Source of the DNA: Flavobacterium piscis | GTDB taxonomy: Bacteria; Bacteroidota; Bacteroidia; Flavobacteriales; Flavobacteriaceae | DNA length: 64,000 nt | NCBI RefSeq assembly: GCF_001686925.1 | Contig: NZ_LVEN01000027.1 | Coordinates: forward strand, 558,001 to 622,000 | Direction of reading: 5' to 3' | In this document: piece after piece, positions 18,587-27,903 of the stretch | Position numbering within the stretch: the first letter of the stretch is position 1 | Layout: each line of letters begins with the position of its first letter | Notes under the pieces: model-generated | What the model was told of the DNA's origin: nothing | The model's input: only the letters and a program-made list of their open reading frames with translations | The model's database searches: none | Program-made: the position numbers and the translations under genes

Positions 18587-19792
18587 ATGAAAAAAACACT
18601 AATAACGCTTTTATTTGTATTTACGGTTGTTACTATGTTTGGGCAAACAGCAGCTGTATCAAAATCCGGTAAAACTAATTATTCTAACAATAAAATTTTA
18701 ACCATCAATGATATGGTTACGAATAAGGTTATAAATCCGCTTAAAAAAGTGGCTTTAGATGGTCAATCGATCCTGATTTATGATTATGATGGTTCGCTTA
18801 TGTCGTTTAATTTAGAATCGGAAGCCTTTAACTGGACGGTTAAAGCAAGCGATTCTCATACTGAAATGTGCGCCAATCAGGTAACGCTAAAAGACGGCGT
18901 AATTTATGTTCCTTTTATTAATGGTGAAATTTTTGCAATTGATAACAAAACCGGTCAAATTTTCTGGAAATCAAGATTAGGGAATATTACAGATCAAATT
19001 ATACTAAAAAATCAAATCCCGGTCATTGATGAAGGAAAACTGTTTATAACCACCCAGGATCCCAATAACAACATTTATGCTCTTGACATAAAGGATGGCA
19101 ATTTGATCTGGAACTACAAACTTGATGCAACAGACAATGACATTCCGGTGCTCTTTTTCGACAACAAAGTTTTTACCCAAAGCGGAACGAATTTTTATAG
19201 TTTTGAAGCCAATACAGGAAAACTTCTTGCACAAAAAAGTTTTGAGGAAGCCATACACGGAAAGGCTGTAACAGATGGTGAAAATGTTTTTGTAGCCAAT
19301 GAAAAAAATGTGCTTTTTGCCCTAAATCCAAATAACCTGGATATTTTATGGCAATTTAAATTAGATGAAAATCAGCATAATATTAAAGACCGCATATTCA
19401 GCAAAGACAAAAAAGTATATTTTGCAGATCAGGGCCCGGAAGTTTCTTCAGTTTACGCTTTAGATTCAAAAACAGGAACTCAAATTTGGAAAACAGACTT
19501 TAAAGGTGACAATATCGAATATATTGTTGAGGAAAGTGATAATGCGTGGGGATATACCCGTAAAGGAAAATTGTTTCAGATAGATATGGCAAATGGTGAA
19601 ATAGCATTCGAAATAAAACTATCCACTTTACCAATTTCGAATCTTGAATTTGCAGAGGATAATTACTTGTATTATTATTCTGATGCTGCCTTGATTCAAT
19701 TTGAATTTAGTACAAAAGACGAAAACGAAGTCTATCTGAGAACTTCGATTAAGGACGACGTATATAGTGCTTATCTAAAAATATTGCGATAA
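18587..19792 (+). CDS. Secreted PQQ-like beta-propeller repeat protein
   Basis: The 401-residue protein has a signal peptide (about 1-19, ending MFG). Repeated blades follow with the PQQ/BamB pattern: FAIDNKTGQIFWKSRL, YALDIKDGNLIWNYKL, YSFEANTGKLLAQKSF, FALNPNNLDILWQFKL, YALDSKTGTQIWKTDF and FQIDMANGEIAFEIKL. No catalytic residues for quinoprotein dehydrogenases stand out, so it is more likely a binding or scaffold protein in the periplasm than an enzyme. It is monocistronic, with a strong terminator 10 bp after the stop. Confidence 0.85.
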   Translation: MKKTLITLLFVFTVVTMFGQTAAVSKSGKTNYSNNKILTINDMVTNKVINPLKKVALDGQSILIYDYDGSLMSFNLESEAFNWTVKASDSHTEMCANQVTLKDGVIYVPFINGEIFAIDNKTGQIFWKSRLGNITDQIILKNQIPVIDEGKLFITTQDPNNNIYALDIKDGNLIWNYKLDATDNDIPVLFFDNKVFTQSGTNFYSFEANTGKLLAQKSFEEAIHGKAVTDGENVFVANEKNVLFALNPNNLDILWQFKLDENQHNIKDRIFSKDKKVYFADQGPEVSSVYALDSKTGTQIWKTDFKGDNIEYIVEESDNAWGYTRKGKLFQIDMANGEIAFEIKLSTLPISNLEFAEDNYLYYYSDAALIQFEFSTKDENEVYLRTSIKDDVYSAYLKILR

Positions 19793-19802
19793 CAAAAACA
19801 AA

Positions 19803-19841
19803 AAGAAGCTGTTTCAGTACAAAATAGCTTCTTTTTTTTTT
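19803..19841 (+). terminator. Intrinsic terminator
   Basis: AAGAAGCT (19803-19810) pairs with AGCTTCTT (19825-19832) and is followed by an uninterrupted T-run. It ends the propeller gene. Confidence 0.85.
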
Positions 19842-20052
19842 GGCATTTTTTTTTGGTCGATTTATTAATTTTACGATCGAATAACCTGATTTTAGGGAGA
19901 ATAAATATGTTTTTCAAGTTGGTTTAGTTAAGCAATTCTAGTGCTAAAATAAAAAAATGCATTTTTTTTTAATCTAATTTACTCTTTTTCAGTATCGTAA
20001 TGATAAATGTAGTACATTTATGACCAATATATGATCAATAAATAATATCAAG

Positions 20053-20244
20053 ATGCAAGAAGGTACAGTAAAATTCTTTAATGAAGAAAAAGGTTTTGGA
20101 TTTATTACTCCAAAAAACGGTGGAAGTGAAATTTTTGTTCACGTTTCAGGTTTATCAGAAAATATTCGTGAGAACGACGAAGTACGTTACGAAGTAGCAG
20201 ATGGCAAAAAAGGGCCAAACGCTGTAAACGTAGTTGTCATCTAA
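20053..20244 (+). CDS. cspA: Cold-shock protein, CspA family
   Basis: The 63-residue single-domain protein has the RNA-binding motifs RNP1 (KGFGFI) and RNP2 (IFVHVS) of the cold-shock OB fold. It binds single-stranded nucleic acid and acts as an RNA chaperone. The gene is preceded by about 210 bp of gene-free sequence after the upstream terminator. That fits the long structured leader typical of csp mRNAs, although I see no defined motif in it. It is monocistronic with its own terminator. Confidence 0.96.
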   Translation: MQEGTVKFFNEEKGFGFITPKNGGSEIFVHVSGLSENIRENDEVRYEVADGKKGPNAVNVVVI

Positions 20245-20264
20245 TATATGATGAGAAATGATTT

Positions 20265-20298
20265 AAAAGTACCTGCCAAAAGCAGGTACTTTTTTTTT
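20265..20298 (+). terminator. Intrinsic terminator of cspA
   Basis: AAAAGTACCTGC pairs with GCAGGTACTTTT around a CAAAA loop and runs into eight or more T residues, 20 bp after the cspA stop. Confidence 0.92.
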
Positions 20299-20367
20299 GG
20301 ATACTAAACACATCAAATCCGGATCTATAATGTTCGGATCATTTTGCAAAATAGTTAAGTATAAAAG

Positions 20368-20721
20368 ATGATGGATAATAAAGCAATACTGGAAAAAGCA
20401 AATGCAGCCGTTAGCAGTGGTGATAATGAAGGTTTTTTATCCTTTTGCACTGATGATACAAAATGGACATTTGTTGGTGATCAAACCCTGCAAGGAAAGC
20501 AAGCAGTTCGCGAATATATGGCAGCAGAATATCTGGAACCTCCAAAATTCAGGGTTGAAAATCTAATCGCCGAAGGTGATTTTGTTACAGCAATAGGTAC
20601 AATTAGTCTGAAAGACAAGAGCGGTAAATTGGTCAATTATGATTATAGCGACATCTGGCGATTTCGCGATGGTAAAATGGCCGAATTAAAAGCTTTTGTT
20701 ATCGAAGTCAGTTCGAAATAA
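20368..20721 (+). CDS. NTF2-like / SnoaL-like domain protein
   Basis: The 117-residue cytoplasmic protein spans one cone-shaped NTF2-like domain. N-terminal helices (KAILEKANAAVSSGDNEGFLSFCTDDTKWTFVG) lead into GKQAVREYM, then the curved sheet (VENLIAEGDFVTAIGTISLKDKSGKLVNYDYSDIWRFRDGKMAELKAFVIE). Proteins of this shape include ketosteroid-isomerase-like enzymes and many of unknown role; I cannot name a substrate. The start could also be the second ATG (one codon in). Confidence 0.82.
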   Translation: MMDNKAILEKANAAVSSGDNEGFLSFCTDDTKWTFVGDQTLQGKQAVREYMAAEYLEPPKFRVENLIAEGDFVTAIGTISLKDKSGKLVNYDYSDIWRFRDGKMAELKAFVIEVSSK

Positions 20722-20752
20722 TTTTTTCGATTGATTTTTTATATATAAAAAT

Positions 20753-21016
20753 CTAGTTTTCTATTTTCGACTTAGTCTGTGATGTGGTAATGTCATTACT
20801 TTTTGTCTCATATGAATTGGAACATGGAGAAGTATTTTCCGAAAGGTCATCCCAGTGTCCCCAGTCTCCAGTATATTGTTTTCTGTATACCAAGTCGCTT
20901 TTATTACCGTAAATCAGACTTTCGTAAGGGCATTTTTTTAGATTTTTGTCGTTGTTTGGGGCTGAATTATTCATGACGTTTACTTTTAGATGTTTAAGGA
21001 ACTCAAAATTAGACAT
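20753..21016 (-). CDS. Small protein of unknown function
   Basis: This 87-codon open frame on the minus strand would encode a hydrophilic protein with a compact, non-random middle (CPYESLIYGNKSDLVYRKQYTGDWGHWDDL) and a Ser/Thr-rich tail. An internal ATG at 20974 (MNNSAPNNDK) is an alternative start. No signal peptide, membrane segment or known family is visible. The amino-acid mix looks coding, and no gene on the other strand covers the stretch, but I have no homologue to prove it. Confidence 0.5.
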   Translation of the reverse strand: MSNFEFLKHLKVNVMNNSAPNNDKNLKKCPYESLIYGNKSDLVYRKQYTGDWGHWDDLSENTSPCSNSYETKSNDITTSQTKSKIEN

Positions 21017-21345
21017 ATACAGGTATCTTTTTTTATATCAAAACGTTTATTTGTTGTAGAATTCTCACCTTTTAGAAATTAAACATTTCTAAACCAATAT
21101 GCTACAGCTTTTATGGAAGCTAACACATATTGAAATTCCTTTTCCCAATAATTCTTCTATAATGATCTTATAATAGGTTGATTTTAATTGAAAAAAAATC
21201 AGCGTAGTAGTTTTACGTAACATTAATTTGATGATTCAATAAAGGCCTGTTAAAGATTTCTTAAAATCAAAAAGTTTACTAATAGTAAATATTTTTACAC
21301 ATTTGTGCTGTAAAAAATTACTAATAGTAACTATTTGATAAGCCA
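21017..21345 (+). promoter_or_regulatory. Promoter region of second susC with twin palindromic operators
   Basis: There is no gene in these 329 bp. The 13-bp palindrome TTACTAATAGTAA occurs exactly twice, at 21276-21288 and 21318-21330. The copies are 42 bp apart start to start, close to four helical turns. The second ends 15 bp before the susC ATG. The perfect symmetry (TTACTA-A-TAGTAA) and helical phasing suggest binding of two dimers of a repressor or activator. The XRE-cupin regulator at 33744-34325 is a candidate. Confidence 0.7.
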
Positions 21346-24300
21346 ATGAAAAATTTTAAAACTTTAATGATTCTATTAATGATGTTGGTATCATCATTAA
21401 TTGTTGCCCAGACTTCTACTTTTAAAGGAAAAGTAGTAGATGAACTAAATGAACCATTACCGGGAGTATCTGTTCTTGTAAAAGGAACAACTTCTGCAAT
21501 TACAACAGATTTTAATGGAGGTTTTGAAATTGAATTGCCACAAGGTAACGAGCAGCTTGTTATTTCTTATATGGGATACATTACAGCTAATTTTAATCCG
21601 GGAAACAAAAAATCGGGTATCATTTCTTTAAAACCGGATTCTCAAAATTTAGATGAAGTGGTTGTAACTGCTCTTGGTATTAAAAAAGAGAAGAAAAAGT
21701 TAAGTTATTCAGTTCAGGAAGTTCAGGGCGATTTAACTAAAGGAAGAGATGCCAACGTGATGAACTCTCTGTCAGGAAAAGTTTCCGGATTAGTTGTAGC
21801 GGCATCGCCGGAGTTTTTTAGCAGTCCAAACTTATATTTAAGAGGAAAAAGACCTTTAATTGTAGTTGATGGTGTGCCTTTGGGAACCGATACATGGAAT
21901 ATAAGTCCTGATGATATTGAAAGTATAAATGTACTGAAAGGTGCCAATGCGGCTGCACTTTACGGATCTGTAGGAGGAAACGGAGCCATTCAGATTACGA
22001 CAAAAAGAGGTACGCAAAATAAAAAATCGTATGTAGTAGAGTTCAATCACAATACGATGTTTCAGGGTGGTTATAATGCTTTGCCAAAAACGCAAAATGC
22101 GTATGGTCCGGGTTCTTACGGAAATTATGCTTTTGTTGATGGTAAAGGTGGCGGTATCAACGATGCAGATTACGATCAATGGGGACCAAGATTTGAAGGG
22201 CAGTTAATTACCCAATATGACAGCCCTTTAGATGCTAACGGAAAACTAATTGCAACTCCTTGGCTGGCACGAGGAAAAGACAATTTTAAAAATTTTATGG
22301 AAAACGGTCTTCTTACGACCAACAATTTAGCACTTGCTTCCAACTTTGAAAAAGGGAATATCAGATTCTCACTTTCAAATACGTATCAGGAAGGAATTAA
22401 CCCTAATACAAAATTAAATATTTACAATTTTAATTTAAGCGGAAGATACAATCTTAGCGATAATACATGGGTTGATGCAAGCTCTAATTTTAGTTTTCAA
22501 ACTTCTCCAAACAATCCAAATGTGCAATACGGACCCAATAGTTATATCTACAATATGCTAATCTGGGGTGGTGCTGATTATGATATTAGAGATTTAAGAG
22601 ACTACTGGCAAAAAGGAAAAGAAGGGATACAGCAAAAGAATTTTGAATATACGCGTTACAACAATCCGTATTTCATGGCTTATGAATGGTTACGAGGGTA
22701 CTACAAAAATGATTACTCAGGCCAAATAAGTCTTAATCACAAATTTAGCAGTGATTTTGATATGCTGGTAAGAACAAATATGGCCCTGACGAATTTGTTT
22801 AAAAATGAAAAATTTCCTTATTCTATGACGACTTATGACAGAGATAAAGGGCAGGGAGATTATAAGGAAGAATACAACTACGGATTCAAAAGTTATTCCG
22901 ATTTAATGGTAAATTACCATAAAACAATCAGTAATTTCGAGGTAAAAGCTACTCTTGGAGCCAATATCAATATTGATAAAGCCCGTAATTCTTTTGCCTC
23001 TACAAATTATTTAATCATACCGGGATTATACACTTTAAGCAACTCTCAAACGCCGGTTCAGCCTACTAATTTCAACAGTCATTTTCAGACTTACAGCTGG
23101 TACGGATCTATGGATTTGTCTTATAAATCCTTTTTATTCTTAGGTGCAACAGGAAGGTTCGATACAGATTCGAGACTTCCGGAACAAAACAATACCTTCT
23201 TTTATCCATCAGTGGGTTTAAGTGCTGTTTTGAGTGAAGTAGTAAAAATTCCGCTGGTAGATTTCTTAAAAGTTAGAACCTCTTATGCAAAAGTGGGCGG
23301 ATCACTGGATATCTATAGCAATTTAGATACGTACAGACTTAGGGATCCTTTTACAGTAGGGGGAAAAACGTATAATGCAGCTTATGTTTCTGAAATTTTA
23401 TCGAATAAAGATTTAGAGCCTGCCTTTAACTCGTCGATTGAATTTGGGATGGAAACCAGAATGTTTAAAAACAGATTTGGTTTTGATGTTACGTACTACG
23501 AAAATACAAACGGACCGCAGATTTTTGATTTAAAATATTCAGAAACTTCAGGATATCAAGGAAGTAAACAAAACGGAATTACCACAAAAACAAAAGGTGT
23601 AGAAGTTTCTCTATTTGTAAAACCTATCAAAAGCAAAGATTTTAACTGGGATTTTAATGTGAACTGGTCTACTTACAAAGAGTATTTAAAAGAAGTGTAT
23701 GCCGGAATCGAAAATAACGGAAGAATTAAAGTAGGAGAGCGCGTAGATGCTTTTTATATTAATGATTTTATGAGAACAAATGATGGTAAACTTATCGTAG
23801 GAAATGACGGAAAACCACTTATCAATCCGTACCAGACAAAGGTGGGGTATAAAGCTCCGGACTGGTCAATGGGTATTACCAACAATGTGAGTTATAAAAA
23901 TATAGCATTGAATTTTACTTTTGACGGAAGATACGGAGGAAAAATAGAAAACTATGTCAACCAAAAAATGTGGCAAAGCGGTAGACATGCAGATAGTAAT
24001 ACTCCGGAACGTGCCAATGATGTTATTGGTGTAAAATCATATGTAACTGACGCAGTGGTAATAACAGGTGGAGAATTAATCACAGACGGACAAGGAAATA
24101 CGATTACTGATACCAGAACCTTTGCTCAAAACACGACTAAAATGTATTATCAGGATTATGCCAAATCATATCATGGTAATTATGCAGCCAATATTATAGA
24201 TAAAACTTTCTTTAAACTGCGAGAAATAAGCGTAACGTATACTTTGCCAGCTTCTTTTACAAAAAGATCGTTTATAGAAAATGCTTCTATCTCATTAGTC

Positions 24301-24429
24301 GGCAGGGATTTACTTTATTTCTCTAAACACAAAAACATCGATTTAGATCAGTTTTTAAATGAAAGCGATTCACCGCTTCAAACTCCAACCGTAAAAAGTT
24401 ATGGTATCAACTTAAACTTAAAATTTTAA
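21346..24429 (+). CDS. susC: SusC-like TonB-dependent transporter of the phosphonate-type locus
   Basis: The 1027-residue SusC protein has a signal peptide (about 1-21, ending IVA), a carboxypeptidase-regulatory-like domain (FKGKVVDELNEPLPGVSVLVKGT), a TonB-box-like NLDEVVVTALGIKKEKK and the plug with the SusC signature INVLKGANAAALYGSVGGNG. It ends GINLNLKF as a final barrel strand. It is clearly different in sequence from the susC at 2818. It is the first gene of a co-directional block with susD, two phosphodiesterase-superfamily genes and phosphonate-type catabolic genes. The imported ligand is therefore probably a phosphonate-bearing compound rather than a plain glycan (inference from context). 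Confidence 0.94.
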   Translation: MKNFKTLMILLMMLVSSLIVAQTSTFKGKVVDELNEPLPGVSVLVKGTTSAITTDFNGGFEIELPQGNEQLVISYMGYITANFNPGNKKSGIISLKPDSQNLDEVVVTALGIKKEKKKLSYSVQEVQGDLTKGRDANVMNSLSGKVSGLVVAASPEFFSSPNLYLRGKRPLIVVDGVPLGTDTWNISPDDIESINVLKGANAAALYGSVGGNGAIQITTKRGTQNKKSYVVEFNHNTMFQGGYNALPKTQNAYGPGSYGNYAFVDGKGGGINDADYDQWGPRFEGQLITQYDSPLDANGKLIATPWLARGKDNFKNFMENGLLTTNNLALASNFEKGNIRFSLSNTYQEGINPNTKLNIYNFNLSGRYNLSDNTWVDASSNFSFQTSPNNPNVQYGPNSYIYNMLIWGGADYDIRDLRDYWQKGKEGIQQKNFEYTRYNNPYFMAYEWLRGYYKNDYSGQISLNHKFSSDFDMLVRTNMALTNLFKNEKFPYSMTTYDRDKGQGDYKEEYNYGFKSYSDLMVNYHKTISNFEVKATLGANINIDKARNSFASTNYLIIPGLYTLSNSQTPVQPTNFNSHFQTYSWYGSMDLSYKSFLFLGATGRFDTDSRLPEQNNTFFYPSVGLSAVLSEVVKIPLVDFLKVRTSYAKVGGSLDIYSNLDTYRLRDPFTVGGKTYNAAYVSEILSNKDLEPAFNSSIEFGMETRMFKNRFGFDVTYYENTNGPQIFDLKYSETSGYQGSKQNGITTKTKGVEVSLFVKPIKSKDFNWDFNVNWSTYKEYLKEVYAGIENNGRIKVGERVDAFYINDFMRTNDGKLIVGNDGKPLINPYQTKVGYKAPDWSMGITNNVSYKNIALNFTFDGRYGGKIENYVNQKMWQSGRHADSNTPERANDVIGVKSYVTDAVVITGGELITDGQGNTITDTRTFAQNTTKMYYQDYAKSYHGNYAANIIDKTFFKLREISVTYTLPASFTKRSFIENASISLVGRDLLYFSKHKNIDLDQFLNESDSPLQTPTVKSYGINLNLKF

Positions 24430-24440
24430 TACCAGTAAAA

Positions 24441-25946
24441 ATGAAAACAATACAACTATATAAATCCATGTTGATTATGGCAATGGTTTTGCTTGCAGGA
24501 TCTTGTACGAATTTTGAAGATTTAGCCGATGATCCAAACAAGGCGACAAGCGTTCCTCCTTCGATGCTGTTAACAGAGGTTTTAAGAGTCATGAATAATG
24601 TTGATGACGAAGGCCCTTGGTCGGGTGCACAAAGAGACAATCAGTTTTGGGCAATTTCCTTTGATTATTACGGAGAACAGGATTACAATTGGGGATCAGG
24701 ACCTATGCGGTATACTACCTTATCGAATGTTACGGCAATGGAAAAAGAAGCCTCAAAACTGGATTCAAGGAATAAATACGGTGCATTAGCCAAATTTTTC
24801 AAGGCGTATTTCTTTGATTATATGTCCAAAAGAATGGGTGATATTCCAATGTCAGAAGCATTACAGGCAAATGGCAGCCAGCCCATTACACAACCTAAAT
24901 ACGATACTCAAAAAGAAGTGTATATCGAAGTTTTGAAACTTTTAAATGAGGCAAACGATCAAATTACGGCAGCAAAGGCCGAAGTAGGAACAGGTAATGT
25001 AGACGGAGATTTTTTATACAACGGAGATTTAGACAAATGGCAAAAAGCAATCAATGTTTTTCACCTAAGAGTATTAATTAGCTTAAGCAAAAAAACAGCA
25101 GATATAAACGTTGCCGATGAGTTGAAGAAAATGATCGAAAATCCGTCTAAATATCCTTTAATGACAGGAATTGAGGACAATATGAAGCGCAATTTCTCGG
25201 ATGAAAACCTAAACAATTTCCCTTTAAATCCCGGAAACTTTGGTCGTAACCGAAACAGAAATGTCATGGCTGGCACATATTTGAATATTCTAAAAGCCAC
25301 TAATGATCCAAGAATATATAAAGTGGCCGATCCTGCTGCTTTTTATTTTAACAGCGCAGATCCTTTCAATATGAATGCGTATGTAGCTGCCAATACAGGA
25401 GATGAGCAAGGCCCTATGCAGGTGGCTTCAGATCAGGGTAAATTGTCTTATCCTAATGAAAAAAGATATTACAGCTCGTATGTAGGAGAAGCCTATACTT
25501 TAATTGGTTACGCTGAGCAGCAGTTTATCATTGCAGAAGCCATAAACAGAGGATGGATTGCCGGTGATGCAGCAGATTTTTATACTAAAGGAATAAAAGC
25601 TTCAATGGATTTTTACGCCGTGAGCAGCTCAGATATTACCACTTTCTTAGCCAGTACCAATGTGGTTTATAAAGGAAACAATGCAAATGGATTAGAACAA
25701 ATCTTAACGCAAAAGTATGTCGCATTTTTTCAAAATTCTGAAAGAGAGGCTTACTTCAATTTCAGAAGAACCGGAATTCCTGCTTTTAATGTGGGACCTG
25801 CTAATAAAAACGGAGGAAAAATTCCGTTGAGATGGAAATATCCTCAAGGAGAATTTGATAATAATGCTGCAAACGTAAAAGCCGCATTAAACAGCCAGTA
25901 CGGAGGAACAGATGATATTAATGCTGTCATGTGGCTTTTAAAATAA
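24441..25946 (+). CDS. susD: SusD-like lipoprotein of the phosphonate-type locus
   Basis: The 501-residue protein has a lipoprotein signal (lipobox LAGSC at about residue 22). It then shows DLADDPNKATSVPPSMLLTEVL, a helical core (KFFKAYFFDYMSKRMGDIPMSEAL, YIEVLKLLNEANDQI) and EREAYFNFRRTGIPAF near the end. This is the SusD/RagB superfamily, the SusD-like_2 branch often paired with divergent SusC proteins. It binds the substrate at the surface and closes the SusC pore. It lies 11 bp after susC and 7 bp before the phosphodiesterase gene, so one operon is near certain. Confidence 0.93.
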   Translation: MKTIQLYKSMLIMAMVLLAGSCTNFEDLADDPNKATSVPPSMLLTEVLRVMNNVDDEGPWSGAQRDNQFWAISFDYYGEQDYNWGSGPMRYTTLSNVTAMEKEASKLDSRNKYGALAKFFKAYFFDYMSKRMGDIPMSEALQANGSQPITQPKYDTQKEVYIEVLKLLNEANDQITAAKAEVGTGNVDGDFLYNGDLDKWQKAINVFHLRVLISLSKKTADINVADELKKMIENPSKYPLMTGIEDNMKRNFSDENLNNFPLNPGNFGRNRNRNVMAGTYLNILKATNDPRIYKVADPAAFYFNSADPFNMNAYVAANTGDEQGPMQVASDQGKLSYPNEKRYYSSYVGEAYTLIGYAEQQFIIAEAINRGWIAGDAADFYTKGIKASMDFYAVSSSDITTFLASTNVVYKGNNANGLEQILTQKYVAFFQNSEREAYFNFRRTGIPAFNVGPANKNGGKIPLRWKYPQGEFDNNAANVKAALNSQYGGTDDINAVMWLLK

Positions 25947-25953
25947 CATTAAA

Positions 25954-27600
25954 ATGAAACACACCAAAAATACCATCATGATCATAGCGATATTCTCGCT
26001 ATGGTCTTGTTTTTCTCAAAATAAAAAAGAGTTTCAGGCAGTAAAACATGTCGTAGTCATTGGTTTTGACGGTTTAAGTCCTAACGGAATTGAAAATGCG
26101 AAAACACCCAATTTTCATAAACTAATGAAAGAAGGTGCTTCTACAATGCATGCAAGGGCGGTACTGCCATCAAGTTCCAGTACCAATTGGGCAACAATGA
26201 TTATGGGCGCGGGGCCGGAACAGCACGGAATAACATCTAACGATTGGGAGAAAAATAATTTTGTTCTTCCTACAGTGGTACAAGGCGAGGATTTTCTTTT
26301 TCCAACCATTTTTAAACTGATTCACGATCAGAAAAAAAATGCCGAAATAGGAGCGATTTATCATTGGTCAGGTTTTGGAAGACTATTCGAAAAAAGTGCT
26401 GTTAATTATGATATTAATCCTGAAACAGAAGGCGAAACTGCTCTTAAAGCCAGCAATTATATACAGTCAAAACAGCCCGTTTTTACGTTCGTACATTTTG
26501 ATCATGTTGACCATGCCGGACACGAATACGGTCATGGCAGTCCTGAGTATTACAAATCAGTAGAAAAAGCAGACGTTTTATTGGGCGAGGTTTTGCAGGC
26601 AATAGCAAGTTCAGCAATGGCCAATGAAACGGTAGTAATTGTAAGTGCTGATCACGGAGGTTTAGGCAAAGGTCATGGCGGAGAATCGTTGCAGGAAGTC
26701 GAGATTCCGTTTATTGTCTGGGGAAAATCAGTGAAGAAAAATTATACGATAGAATTTCCGGTTTACCAATATGATAATGCTGCAACTGTGGCTTTTGCTT
26801 TAGGTTTGAAAATGCCAATGGCTTGTATTGGCAGACCCGTTAAAAATGCTTTTGAGGGATACAGCGAAAAAGACCATTATCCGCTTACTAAAAGAGTCAA
26901 ACAACCTGTAATTCAGCCACAAGCCGTTTTAAGCAAAAGGGCTGGCGGTTTATTTACCAGTCAGGCCGATGTCGTAATCGAAAACCCGGGCGGAGAAGGT
27001 GAAATCAGATATACAACTGATGGTGCAATGCCTACAGGGAAATCTCAATTGTATCAGGCTCCTTTTAAAACAGCTAAAAATACAGTGGTAAAAAGTGCCA
27101 TTTTTAAGAACGGAAGTATTGCCAGTTTGGTAAGTGAAGCTTTTTTCAGAGTGATTCCTGCTGGTTTTCGGCCTCCGGTTTCTTACGAAATATTCTATTT
27201 GTCTAATTTAAACAGTATTCCTTTTTTAGACAATCTGACTCCGAATGAAAAAGGAAATTGTTTCGAAATAGGTTCCGAAGAAATCAATCAGAAAATCAAG
27301 GATAATACTGTGGTAAGATTTAAAACCACAATTACTATCGAAAAAGAAGGAACTTATAAGTTTTATACCAGATCAGATGATGGAAGCATTCTAAAGCTTA
27401 ATAATGAGGTTGTTGCCAACAATGACGGTGATCACGGTATAATAGAAAAATCAGGAGAAATTAAGCTAAAACCAGGAAAATATCCTTTGGAAGTACTTTG
27501 GTTTAATGGAAGCGGAGGAGGCTGGCTGGATGTTTATTATGAAACAGCCGGAATGCCAAAACAAATTATCCCTTCTTCGATTTTTAAGCTAAAATATTAA
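25954..27600 (+). CDS. Phosphodiesterase/alkaline-phosphatase-superfamily lipoprotein with chitobiase-C and PA14-like domains
   Basis: The 548-residue lipoprotein (lipobox LWSC, Cys19) has an N-terminal type I phosphodiesterase/nucleotide pyrophosphatase domain. Metal and catalytic positions can be read: Asp39 in GFDGLS, probable nucleophile Thr77 in LPSSSSTNWATMIMG, DHVDHAGH, and SADHGGLGKGHGG. The PS..TN context resembles phosphonoacetate hydrolase (PhnA) as much as nucleotide pyrophosphatases. A chitobiase/hexosaminidase C-terminal-like module (IRYTTDGAMPTG, about 345-400) and a PA14-like lectin module (YKFYTRSDDGSILKLNNEV, about 440-545) follow. The lectin-like part suggests a glycan- or surface-bound ester as substrate. 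Probable role: release of a phosphonate or phosphate monoester outside the cell. Confidence 0.85.
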   Translation: MKHTKNTIMIIAIFSLWSCFSQNKKEFQAVKHVVVIGFDGLSPNGIENAKTPNFHKLMKEGASTMHARAVLPSSSSTNWATMIMGAGPEQHGITSNDWEKNNFVLPTVVQGEDFLFPTIFKLIHDQKKNAEIGAIYHWSGFGRLFEKSAVNYDINPETEGETALKASNYIQSKQPVFTFVHFDHVDHAGHEYGHGSPEYYKSVEKADVLLGEVLQAIASSAMANETVVIVSADHGGLGKGHGGESLQEVEIPFIVWGKSVKKNYTIEFPVYQYDNAATVAFALGLKMPMACIGRPVKNAFEGYSEKDHYPLTKRVKQPVIQPQAVLSKRAGGLFTSQADVVIENPGGEGEIRYTTDGAMPTGKSQLYQAPFKTAKNTVVKSAIFKNGSIASLVSEAFFRVIPAGFRPPVSYEIFYLSNLNSIPFLDNLTPNEKGNCFEIGSEEINQKIKDNTVVRFKTTITIEKEGTYKFYTRSDDGSILKLNNEVVANNDGDHGIIEKSGEIKLKPGKYPLEVLWFNGSGGGWLDVYYETAGMPKQIIPSSIFKLKY

Positions 27601-27687
27601 TAAGTCGTTGATTGTGATTTCTTAATGCATATGAATTGGAGCGAAAAGCCGCAAATTTTATTAATAATTAGGATGCGGACTCAGGAT

Positions 27688-27842
27688 ATGCCTTTAGGCA
27701 CCAAACATTGGTAGAAAACAGGAACAGGAATAAATTTAGCGTGCCGTAGGTACGCAATAGTTATCGTTTGTAGCGTACCTATGGCACGCTAACATATTTA
27801 AGAACTTAATTATTTCTACCAATATTTAATGCCTGGCGGCAT
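27688..27842. repeat. Composite inverted-repeat element (GCGTGCCGTAGGTACGC type)
   Basis: Inner arms TTAGCGTGCCGTAGGTACGC (27736-27755) and 27773-27792 pair with one mismatch. Outer arms of about 30 bp (27688-27717 and 27813-27842, core TTGGTAGAAA/TTTCTACCAA) enclose them. The element occupies most of the 303-bp gap between the first phosphodiesterase and the PLP enzyme. It may split the locus into two transcription units or act as an mRNA stem. Confidence 0.8.
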
Positions 27843-27903
27843 AAATGGAAAACTTTCAACCGTTGATTGAAACTAATAGTTCAAAATATAAAAAGAGAAT
27901 TAA

